Origin: Nissolia schottii
Lineage: Eukaryota; Streptophyta; Magnoliopsida; Fabales; Fabaceae
Assembly (NCBI GenBank): GCA_003254905.1
Contig: QANU01073741.1
Span: 202,898-266,897 of the forward strand
Length of the DNA stretch: 64,000 bases
Direction of reading: 5' to 3'
The notes under the pieces are model-generated. The model saw only the letters and a list, made by a program, of their open reading frames with translations, had not been told where the DNA came from and ran no database searches. The position numbers were made by a program, and so were the translations under genes. How positions within the stretch are numbered: the first letter of the stretch is position 1; every line of letters starts with the position of its first letter. Below, piece by piece: positions 45,401-55,244 of the stretch.

Positions 45401-46293
45401 TCCTTGTTGAAGTTCTTTCAAATGAAGTGTCTTTTAAGATATAAACCGAAACCAATCATGGGCATGCATGTAGGACAGTTGGGAATGCTTTGCTTGTAAT
45501 CATCACTTGGCATGGCATTCAGGTAACAGGCACGAGTCAGCTTGCCTGATATTTGGAGTGCTGCTTTACAAATATTCTACTATTGTTTCTTAACATTTTG
45601 TAATTTGTTGCTAGGTTTCTGTGAATGTTCTTCATGTTGGTGTTGGGCCTATCTCTCAATCTGATGTGGACTTAGCACAGGCTTGTGGTGCATGCATAGT
45701 TGGATTCAATGTCAAGAGTCCGCCTAATTCTCTTACGCAGGCAGCAACTCGCGCCAGTATCAAGGTATTAATTTCTAAGCTTAACTATGTTGTGATTCAC
45801 GACAACTTCGATTTTGTTTAGATATCATGATTGGTTTGGTTTGGTTTGCTTTGATTGTTAGGTAATCCTGCACCGTGTGATTTACCACCTTTTGGAAGAT
45901 ATAGGCAATTTGATAATAGAGAAGGCCCCTGGGACCTCTGAGACCCAGGTAGCTGGGCAGGCAGAGGTGCTTAATATATTTGAAGTGAAAGGCAGCAAGA
46001 GCAAGGGACCTGACGTGAAGATAGCTGGTTGTCGGGTTACGGATGGTTTTGTGACCAGATCAGCAACCATGAGGCTTCTGAGGAGCGGGGAGGTCGTGTT
46101 TGAAGGACTTTGTTCCTCTCTTAAGAGGGAGAAGCAGGATGTGGACTCTGTGAAGAAGGGAAATGAGTGTGGATTAGTAATCAGTGATTGTCATGATTTC
46201 CAGATTGGAGACGTTATCCAGTGCTTGGAACAAGTTGTGAGAAAGCCCAAGTTCATTAAGTCAGAGAGTGGCGCTGTTCGAATTGAGTGCTGA
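42423..46293 (+). CDS. mitochondrial translation initiation factor IF-2
   Basis: Bacterial-type IF-2 is the GTPase that brings initiator tRNA to the ribosome. This copy (like Arabidopsis At4g11160) should act in mitochondria. Seven coding exons join: 42423-42449, 42626-42746, 42834-42900, 43602-43926, 44044-45087, 45615-45764, 45862-46293. They total 2166 nt, 721 aa. The first ~75 residues (MAWRELGKK, then [16 protein letters not shown]) are Ser/Thr/Arg-rich like a mitochondrial presequence. The G domain has GHVDHGKT (208-215), [15 protein letters not shown] (255-259) and NKCDK (309-313). Domain II follows ([18 protein letters not shown]), then an ADVQGTVQA-type IF-2 domain III and the C-terminal domain. 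An in-frame TGA immediately before ATG 42423 fixes the start. A leader intron ending near 42,405 is likely. The short upstream frames are described as a finding. Confidence 0.93.
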
Positions 46294-47100
46294 TGAAGAT
46301 GATAATTCTTCACATTTTTGTCATGAAATTACATCAAGATCATGAAATTAGACCAAAACAGGAAAAAAAATCTAAATTATGGACGGCTTGTTAGAAGTTA
46401 GTATTCTTTGTTGTACCCATAAAAGAGGGGTGATTAATTCTTGAAGTACAATTTTAATAGATCAGTATACTAGGTTTTTGAAGTGTGCGTGTTGCACACT
46501 AAACAGTGTTCAGTATAGGAATTAGTAAACCAGAATCACAGCTTTATCAATTTCCTCATAAAGAATATAAATGTGATAATTGTAGCATTTCGGAAACCTT
46601 TAAACAAAATCTTTTCTTTCATGTAAATCACAAATATGCACTAAATAAGAATCTTAGGGAAGTGAATTCAAATATCTGCAGATTGAATTATATTCTTTTC
46701 ATTAAACGAAGATTTGTGCAGTTACTATTTAAAGTTCAAGACTAGACAAAAAATTAGTAGAGAGTGATGTGACTTTTATTCAAATCTCAAACCTGGACAT
46801 GAGTCAATTTGGAAGGAATGTTAGTTGCAACTCAGTGTGTTGGATTGAGATGACAATGGGTTGTGAACGGCAGTTGACAAAGGGGTTTGATTTGTGGTAA
46901 TGCGAAGGCAGAGTAGCGAGGCGGGGTCCCAATGGTTGCTCGTGGTGGCTATGGGCATTGGACGGGGTTGACGAGTAGTGATTTTTGGGTATGAGGAAGA
47001 TTGAGGTGGGGATGACGGTGGAGAAAGAAGAAATGAACACAAGTTTTCTGAATTAATATCAAAAACGAAAAAGGAACTTGCATTTAAATTCAGTCAAATC
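46294..47100. other. IF-2 3' region and adjoining intergenic DNA
   Basis: The first few hundred bases should be the IF-2 3' UTR. A GC-richer block at 46,800-47,040 is open on several frames (minus-strand 78 and 73 aa), but the predicted proteins are low-complexity Ser/Pro/His runs and are not called. Confidence 0.45.
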
Positions 47101-47900
47101 TTAACGAGATCTTGTGGTATTTGTTAATAAGTTTGACTTATTAATAAAAGATAACTCGTAAGAATTTAGTCGACTTTTGAGTAACGCAACTTGGTATTAT
47201 TATGAGTAATGCAATTTCTTTTTGTTATTTATGTGTTTTATATATAGGTGGTGGTTGATTCTTCATAACAAACACTGTCTTAACGAGAACTTGTAATATC
47301 TATTAATAAGTTTGACTTACAAATAAAAGATAATATTAAATGAATTCAATCGAAATCTTTTTAGTAATGCAACTTTATAATGTTATGAGTAACACAATTT
47401 CTTTTGTTATTTCTATGTTTTAGGTGTTCATTAATCTCTTGGAACAAACTTCAACTTAATAAGAACTTGTGATATCAATAAAAGATAACGTTACAAGAAT
47501 TTAATCGAAGGCTTCTAAGTAACACAACTTGATATTGTCACAAGTAACCCAATTTATTTTTGTTTTTCTATGTATTTTATATATATGCAAGTGTTGATCT
47601 ATCCTAGGAACAAAAACCACCTTAACGAGAACTTGTGATATTTATTAATAAGTTTGACTTAGTAGTAAAAGATAATGTCATCATATGAATTCAGTTGAAA
47701 TTTTTTGAGTAACATACTTAATTTTGTTATGAGTAACACAATTCTTTTGTGATTTCTTTGTATTTTATATACAAGTGTTGATTGATCTCTCGAAACAAAC
47801 ACCACTTTAATAAGAGCTTGTAATATTTATTAATAAGTTTAATTAATCAATAAAAGATAATGTTACACAGATTTAGTTTGAATTTGTGAGTACATCATTT
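47101..47900 (+). repeat. diverged tandem array, ~180-bp unit, about 4.5 copies
   Basis: A unit beginning TTAACGAGAACTTGTGATAT, continuing TTATTAATAAGTTTGACTTA, then AATAAAAGATAA, GAATTTAATCGAA, GAGTAACACAACTT and TATTTTATATA, recurs with starts near 47101, 47280, 47455, 47622 and 47807. The steps are therefore 179, 175, 167 and 185 bp. The fifth copy is cut off near 47,900. Copies differ by substitutions and small indels, so the array is old. No coding frame runs through it. Confidence 0.85.
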
Positions 47901-49200
47901 ATTTATTTATTTATTTTATATTGTGGTCACCGATGTTCATGTTAGTAAATTGAGGGTGGATCGTTTCATGTTAATTTTTCACATGAATATATCATATATA
48001 ATTTCTCATCATTAATTATGTTAAGTTCCTTTCATGCATCTGTATATCCAAAATGGCTAATATCTATAGCTTATTACAAAATAAACGGTTCTATTGAGAG
48101 AAAGATTTGTGTGTTCATGAAGCACATTTAATATGCATTTCATGAGCACTATCAATCATTAATTTTAATTTAAAATTTTAAAAATACACAAAATATTTAT
48201 AATCAATGGTTAACAATGTTCATACAACACACGTTAAATGTGCTCCATAAACACACAAATATTTATCATCTATAAGGTATAAGAAGGGCTATGTTACATG
48301 ATAAACCGAAAATGACAATAAAGTATGAATAACGTACAAAATACAATGACTTTTAACTATACATAAGTTCCACATACTTGTTGTATTATACAATTTTGTT
48401 TTTTTATTATAATGTATACGTTATTAATGTATAATTATCTATTTTTATTGTTGACTTAGAATTGAATTTCTCGTATAAGAAAGGTTTACTGTTGCTACCC
48501 ATCAAGAAGTATCTGCAGCTTGGTCCATTAATTGGTATGAAACGGCAAGAGTCACTCTCGATGTCAACGTCCTCCAACTGACTCAAAAAACTCCCGGCAA
48601 ACCTCTGTTCAAATAATTAATTGCACAAGAAAATATTCTAGGATTCACAGAATCTGTCCATCTTGCCTTTAGTTAAGCATCAAATGATGCATATTTGTAA
48701 TATGTATATGAGATACATGCTTTGCTTTGATTAGTGTATGTATTATTTTCATTAGCACATAATCAAAAAGTTATTATCAAGTGTGAAACCCCAAAAAAAT
48801 AAAGTAATTTTTTTTATTAAAAAAAAACAAAGATGCCACGGTGGGCACCTACAGATGTAACACGTGGCCACAGAACTGTGAACGCTTGAAATGAGGGAGT
48901 AGGCACTGGCAGTACTCATGTTATTTAAAAAAAAAAGAGACGAATTTTAAATGCTATTGAATTGGCTACGTTCCATATAGTTGCAGTTCATTTTCACTCG
49001 CAATTGAATTGAATTGAATTATTTGAATTATTATTATTTGAGGGGCGAAGATGCCGACGACTGTGGCGAGGTTCGCGAACACCCTCACCCCTCACGCTAT
49101 CTCTACGTTCAGAAATAAAAATTTGTAAAATTGAAAACCCTAAGTGCACCAATTCCCCCTTTAATCTTCGATAATTACTATCATTGCCGTTTTCGATTTG
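47901..49200. other. AT-rich intergenic DNA with the 5' region of the 154-aa gene
   Basis: The stretch to about 48,800 is AT-rich with no gene. ACACGTGG at 48,858-48,865 is a G-box/ABRE-like site. GAATTGAATTGAATTATTTGAATTATT around 49,003 marks a short repeat in what may be the leader of the gene starting at 49,201. Confidence 0.5.
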
Positions 49201-49665
49201 ATGTCTGCTTCTGTCGATGAGATCTCGAACGTTATTGTTAATGGTGTTGATGGCGATGACGAGGAAGACGAGGACGACGAAGAGGACACTGCGGCGATTG
49301 GAGGCAAGCTGCAGTGCAGGAGAAGGAGGGTTTTTGGGAAGGCGAAGGAGGAGGCGATGCGTCAATTCACGAAGGCCAGGACGCGATTGCGCAGAATCAG
49401 AAGCCGAAGAGCGCTTCTTCGATCATCGTCTTCTTCTTCTACTACTGCTGTGAATGCAAGTTCAGGTAAGGTGATTGTTAATGGAACTGAGAGTGGAAGT
49501 GGAAGGGAATGCAAGTTCTGTTTTTCTCGCCCGAGTGTGTTGGAATCACCCGATGGGTCTCCAGCCAGTGACCCTAATGACCCGAATTTCACGCATGCCA
49601 TGCTGAGAGTTCTGATAGAGAACAATGATTTCTATTCCAAAGAATGCAATCCCCACCTTGATTAA
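49201..49665 (+). CDS. small plant protein with acidic and basic blocks, unknown function (154 aa)
   Basis: I do not recognise a named family. The single-exon frame encodes 154 aa. After MSASVDEISNVIVNGVDG comes a highly acidic block (DDEEDEDDEEDTAA), then a basic block (KLQCRRRRVFGK, ARTRLRRIRSRRALLR), a Ser/Thr run and a short CX2C (ECKFCFSRPSVLESPDGS). The C-terminus ends ASDPNDPNFTHAMLRV then LIENNDFYSKECNPHLD, which looks like a conserved protein end, not chance. I recall similar DP..P.F....L..LIE.NDFY..ECNPH endings in other plant proteins, but cannot name them. The ATG at 49201 was chosen over a TTG three bases earlier. The CX2C pair with the C-terminal C/H could bind a metal, which is inference. 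Confidence 0.75.
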   Translation: MSASVDEISNVIVNGVDGDDEEDEDDEEDTAAIGGKLQCRRRRVFGKAKEEAMRQFTKARTRLRRIRSRRALLRSSSSSSTTAVNASSGKVIVNGTESGSGRECKFCFSRPSVLESPDGSPASDPNDPNFTHAMLRVLIENNDFYSKECNPHLD

Positions 49666-50284
49666 CAGTGTTGGAGTATAATACTTGTTGTTAGCTGTTC
49701 GTTTGATGAACTTTGAGAAGTAAATGATGGTTGATGGGAGTTGTCTCAAATCTTTTGTGTTTGTTATAAATATCATGTTCTGCTGCCCTGTTTTGAAGTT
49801 TGAAGTGGTTATGCAAGATGATGAACTCACATGACTTTGGTTCATACATTTTTGGGTGATGATTGGATGTTCAATAATGGTAGAGTTGTGAGAGGTGGCA
49901 TAAAGGCATGGGAACGTGTTGGGAGAACCGAGAATTCCCTATTGTCATTTGCATTTTGCATTCGATTCGAGCAATGTGGTCCAAGAAATTGAAGACACGA
50001 GCATTTGCTGCCATTCAGTGATTACAGATTGAAAGATTTAGAACAGGTGAATATTCATTTCCTGGTGTGGAATCCAAAAGGGGATTCTTTGACATTATGT
50101 AATCTGTGTTTCCTCAAACAGAGGTTTTTGTGTACATAGACCATAGTGAAATTGCAAAGTATGATCCTTGCTATTTTAATGATCTCTTTATAGCTCTTAT
50201 GACTTTTTGATTGGTTCCTTCATGTACACTACATTTCTTCTTTGCCCTGCGAGAAATTTTAATGTCATTTATAGAAGGGAAAAA

Positions 50285-50528
50285 AAATTAGCCTCTTGAA
50301 CTTTACTGCATGTGCACTTTAACCGTAACTTTAAAAAGATGCAAATTGATCCTTAAATAACTACATTACATTGATCTTAATCCTCTCCCTCACCTCCTAT
50401 TATTCAAGAACGTGAGGGTAGTTTGGTCATTTAGGAATTGATTTGCACTGTTATGAAACGTTAGGGGTCGCTTTGCACATTTTTAAAAGTCAAGGTTAGC
50501 ACATGACATATAGTTCGGGGGATAAATT
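50285..50528. mobile_element. MITE with ~75-bp terminal inverted repeats
   Basis: The left arm AATTAGCCTCTTGAACTTTA then GCATGTGCACTTTAACCGTA then ACTTTAAAAAGATGCAAATT is matched by the reverse complement of the right arm (AATTTATCCCCCGAACTATA, CATGTGCTAACCTTGACTTT, AAAAATGTGCAAAGCGACCC). At ~244 bp, the element has a core with inverted copies of ACCTCC/GTGAGGG-type words and no coding capacity. Confidence 0.6.
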
Positions 50529-53480
50529 GCTTTCTTTTTTCCTTTATAGAATTTGGTCAACTTGCCAACTTGAATGCCAAATTGTTCTTCTTTTCATCAG
50601 TTGGATTTTGACTTGCATAGTCGGATTCTTTTTTATGACATATTTTTTTATGATCTTTAGCAATGCCGCATATATATGAGTTTGTATAACATTTGGAAAA
50701 GTTAAGGGAGCTTGGGAGGCAAAATTAAGAGGTCATCTCGTATTGCAAAGCTAGGTGCATTCATTCGTTGAATAATCAGTTGCTCTGCTGTGCAGTTGTT
50801 GCCATTGTAGATTTCTTAACACTTTAGATGTTTATCATGCATTTTGTGATCGCTGTAGTGTATAATTTTGGTACTTCATCTTAACATAACTAATTGAGTT
50901 TTTTCCAGAATATTTTCTGTGCCACGATTTATTCCATCCAAAAGCAAACTTACATAGCAAATTTTATGGCATTTTTCAACAGGCATGAAGGAACCCCTTC
51001 CCTTTGATTGTGTAGCAGCCCATGCCATTAACATGTTGACTCCTGAGTTTCAAAGTGAGGTTTACTAAAATTGTGGACATTTGCATAAGCTTTTGTGCTT
51101 GTAATCTAGTGGCTTCTCTACAACAACTGAGTTCAAGAATCATGATACACTAATTGCCATAGTCAAGTAGTTGGGTTATTCTGTTGTTAGAGGTGTGATC
51201 TTCTCATTGTCTCCAAACTTGATGGTGGAGATCATGGGAGGTAAATCTTGCCATCTTGGTCTTGGCTGAGACTTGAATATCTGAATTATGGTGAAGCTAG
51301 AGATCCTTTTGAGTGAATGTGTTGGTTTGATTCGGAAGCATCACATGCCTCTCTTTATATTGCCTTTCTTAATCATTGAAGATATTTCTATTCTAAGTTC
51401 TTCAAAATTTCAGGTGGTACATAATTTGATTAGGTTTGCTTTGTTGCCCATGATTACATATTAGATGGCTGCTGATTGGCTAGATTGCTTTTGCTGCTCA
51501 GTCCCCTTGTTTACTTGTTTTAGAGGATTTTTGTCTGTGCTTTTGTTCTGTCACTTCTATGTTGGGGTACATTCTAGATGAGGTAGAAAACAAGAAAATT
51601 AGGGGGAGAAAAGATAAGGAAAAGATGGTTTTATTTGTTGGTATCCATAGGTACTTTAGAAATGCAATATTCAAAGAACGGTCACTCAATTGTTTTTGGT
51701 GCAACTATATTATCTTGATTTATCGTACATAATTACATTGTCATTACAATGATTCATAAGTTGCTGTTGTATAATAGTTCCACCCGTTCTTTTTCCCCCC
51801 TCTTTTGGGTCGGGGCGGATCTTCCATTTCCTTGAACATTTGATTGTCTACCTCTTCATTTTCTAGATCATAAAATCAGTCATGTATTCAATGCAAGTGA
51901 GTAGATGGGTTATTTATTTGGCAAAAGAGGGGCAAAGAAAGGTGTCTTGTCTTAAAATATAATTTGTGATTGATGATTTGGTTATTGCCTTGTACATAAC
52001 AGATGGTAAGAACAACACATAATCCCTATATGTATTGATGATATAATTCATTACTTTTAGGTGCTTTCAGGACAACAGAAATTTCTTGCTGAATGTGTAC
52101 CATTTCAGGTATGTGAAAACCATTATCCTCACATTAGTTATTCTCTTAGTTTTATAGCTAAGATAGTACATATTCAATGACAGAACTATATAACTCTTAC
52201 TCTGGAGCACCTAAATTTCCTCTTTATGTATTTAATCTCTTATTATTCGAACACTTATATCCGGGCAACAGGTGATTCTTAAGTTTTTACAATGCAGACA
52301 AAATATTCATTTTGATTTCCGGCTAAAATACTGGGAACAAAGTAGTCCCTTAAGACTTGAAAGTTTGTTTTAGGTTTCTAAACATTGGACAATTTTTTTT
52401 GACATCATTTAAGATACGAGGACACTTTGATCCATACTTTGGGGGACTAAAGTGTCCATTATAGACCAAAATACCCTACATTTTGAACAGTTAGGGATCT
52501 TTAAGTGAATTTTATATATGAAGAGGGCAAGAGGCTATTTTGTCGGAGACCAAAATGCATACTTGTCTTAAATTTATTTGAGTGAGAAATGCCAACTAGC
52601 TTAAATGATCTCAAAAGTTGCGTTCATATATGTTTCTCCTTAACCAAAAAATGGCTCACAGGCTGAGACACGAGCCTATATCTACCAGATATTTTTTTAA
52701 GATAAGGTATTGGTATTGCATCCATAGAGAATTTATAGCTAAGAGATTCCTTTATTCGGAAAGCTTTTGCTTTTTCATTACAAACAGAAGAATCCCAAAA
52801 GCGAAAGCTTTTTTTATATAGATAACTACGAAGATCGGATATGTGATCTAGGTCAGGGTAGAATTCTGTCCTATATCTCCCCCCCTTACTAGTTTGTAGT
52901 TTGGGGTCTCACATATTCTGAATGGAGCAAATATGATAGTTACTATGGTAAATATTGAAGTGGGTACGGGCTGTGCGTGGTGAAATGTTAAGATCCAATT
53001 GTCTGCTACGGTTCTTGAGTCCCACCCACATTACAAGTATGGGATTTTGATCTGAAGTTTATTAATCAGCTTTTATGAGTAAGTTTTTTCAAGGTTTGTA
53101 TTGTATCATGGTTACCCTAATAGTTTGTGTGGGGCATGTAAAGTTACGAGTAAAAATCTTTTCTTTTTTAAATAATTATAGTTTTAATTTTAAAGTAAAA
53201 TTCAAACATGCGCCCAAAATAATGAAACTTGATATCACTGAATTGGCTTATTGATGAGAGGGTTTTGAAATAAATTGTTATGTAATTGCTATTTTTTTTA
53301 CTTTTTCTTATATTTATTAGGGACCGAAACCAAATTGGTGTCCTGGTCGCAAGAAGGATTTGATTAAATATTTTAAATATTAAACATAGACTAACATTTG
53401 CGATGCATAGGGACCAATTTGAAACATAAGCAATGCAAGCCGTAATTAAGACCCTCCCTCCCTTGTTTGAGGGCAGGCTG

Positions 53481-53486
53481 CACGTG
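53481..53486. promoter_or_regulatory. G-box (CACGTG)
   Basis: A palindromic CACGTG core in the context GCTGCACGTGACAC lies about 1.7 kb before the PHYA start codon. G-boxes bind bZIP and bHLH factors, including those of light signalling. A link to PHYA regulation is inference from position only. Confidence 0.4.
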
Positions 53487-54560
53487 ACACCCACAACTCA
53501 CTTTCTTTGTTGGTATTCAGCTATTCGCCATGCTTCAGCAGCTTCGCCCATGGCGCATGTCATGAGGCGGCTATCCAATCAAAAACAATGACCAAGTAAA
53601 GTATAGTTTCCTTCTTTCACAAAATCTTCTAACTAGAAAGATATTATCCTAATTAAAAGTAAACGAGAATTAGTCAATAAAGAATCTACTCTCTCCGAAG
53701 AAAATTACTGAGAGTCAATTTCTATAGAAGATAGTTTGTTTACTAAAATTATATTTTTTTTAAAAATCTATAAAAGAACTGTTAAGTTAAATTTATCCTC
53801 CCGTAATTTCCTCTTGATATTTTTGTTTTGGGTGAGAGAGGATATTAGATATTTTGTCCCGCAAAACTTGTAGCCGACATCAATCTTCTAAATTGGAAAG
53901 TCAGAGTTAAAGTGACGCTATCATAAAAATTCCTCTCTTTACTTTTCACCAGCGCCACCCACTTGCCAATTGAATCAATCCTTCCCTCATCCTGTCCTTA
54001 CTTTAATCCTACAAATAACATTTAGCAGTGTCATTGGTGAACTGTTATATACAGATAAAGTAACGTTATATTCTTCTATAAAATCTTTTTTTATATAAAT
54101 TTCTCCATTAATTATTTTTAAGATAGTTATTATATTTATTATTATTTTTTATTCTATTTAATGTATGAAAATTTGTTAAAAAACTTTATAAGACAAGAAT
54201 TTAATTTTGATACATGGATAAATTTTACTAATTTATCAATATATGATTAATGATCTGTGTATTCTAATTAAATTTAGAAGTTAATATGACATTACTCATA
54301 AAATATTAGAAAAGAGCCAAGTTTAACAACTTTACGCGACTATGCTTAAATATAACATATTAAAATTATGTCTATAAAATAAATTTTCCAAGATAGAGTG
54401 TGATATATATATATATATAGCAAAAACTAAATTATATGATAGTAATATGACATGGCAATCTGTAGTCACACGTAGTCGTAACTGCTGATTTGAGTTCGGA
54501 ACTTGGGGGATTCCCAGTTATCTTACTGTTCTGTATCTGTTCAGTGTTGTGTTTCCACAT

Positions 54561-54584
54561 ACACAACACAACACAACACAACAA
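54561..54584 (+). repeat. (ACAAC)n short tandem repeat in the PHYA leader region
   Basis: About four to five ACACA/ACAAC units in tandem lie in or near the likely PHYA 5' leader, about 230 bp before the probable leader-intron donor at 54,792. Confidence 0.8.
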
Positions 54585-54791
54585 AAGGGGAAGGGCGGTG
54601 GTGTGACTAAGATTCACCTTCCTTTCTTCTTTTCTTCTTCACCACACATATACCAAATAACATGGTGGGCGCTGCCAGCTGGGATTTTTAATCCCCTTCC
54701 TTCTATTAAATTAAAGGCCTTTTCTTTTTTGGGTCAATCAGAGGTTTTTCCTTCCAAGGTGGGTTTCCTCTCTCTGTTCTGCTCCTTTTTG

Positions 54792-55233
54792 GTAAGTTGG
54801 TTTGTTTTTCAGCCCCTAATCCCTCATCAATCTGCTTCTTTTAACGTTTCTAATGCAAAATATCTATTTGTGGAAAGGGAATTATTGCTTTCCGTACAAC
54901 TTGAAAAGCTGAAATTGTTGGCGTAATGATGTTCCGTACGGTACCCTCCCCTTCTATGGATCATGCTATTTGTATCTATTATATTAATTTGTAACTTGGG
55001 ATATGAATAGTGTTGGTTGGTTCCTTATGATGAGATTACTGGTTGGGGTCATAAATTATCATTTAGTTTAATGATATGCATGCCTTTTCAAAAAAAAAAA
55101 NATATATTTATCTTCAAAAAGTGCTGAAAGATTCTCTCTGTTCTTAAATCAAGTCCATAATTGCTTTCTGTTCCTTGTTTAAGATTATTGATTTTGATCA
55201 TCTGATTGATGTGCTTGCAACATCTGAATGCAG
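54792..55233 (+). other. probable PHYA 5' leader intron
   Basis: A strong donor (TTTTG|GTAAGTTGG) at 54,792 and an acceptor (CTGAATGCAG|TT) at 55,233 bracket T-rich DNA. The exon resumes 11 bp before the PHYA ATG. PHYA genes of other plants carry a leader intron in this position. The unresolved base n near 55,091 lies inside it. The in-frame extension upstream to 55,206 would then be intronic and not translated. Confidence 0.65.
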
Positions 55234-55244
55234 TTGAGTTGAGA

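Larger units (their letters stand above)
49666..54540. other. long gene-poor intergenic region before PHYA
   Basis: About 4.9 kb with no supportable gene. It holds a MITE at 50,285-50,528, a transposon-like stretch with AGTCCCTTAAGACTTGAAA around 52,340-52,560, a possible organelle-derived patch near 52,620-52,900 and a G-box at 53,481. From about 53,620 to 54,430 it is AT-rich with a (TA)n run at 54,402-54,419. The last kilobase should include the PHYA promoter. Confidence 0.5.

Noticed and set aside
46804-47042. 78-aa and 73-aa minus-strand frames
   Set aside because: They overlap in different frames and are Ser/Pro/His-rich low-complexity sequence in a locally GC-richer patch.
53320-53431. 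Short element bounded by GGGACC...AATTGG words
   Set aside because: The apparent inverted ends rest on AACCAAATTGGT, which is itself palindromic; the rest does not pair.
54402-54419. TATATATATA run as the PHYA TATA box
   Set aside because: It is a simple (TA)n repeat; without start-site data it cannot be told from chance AT-rich DNA.
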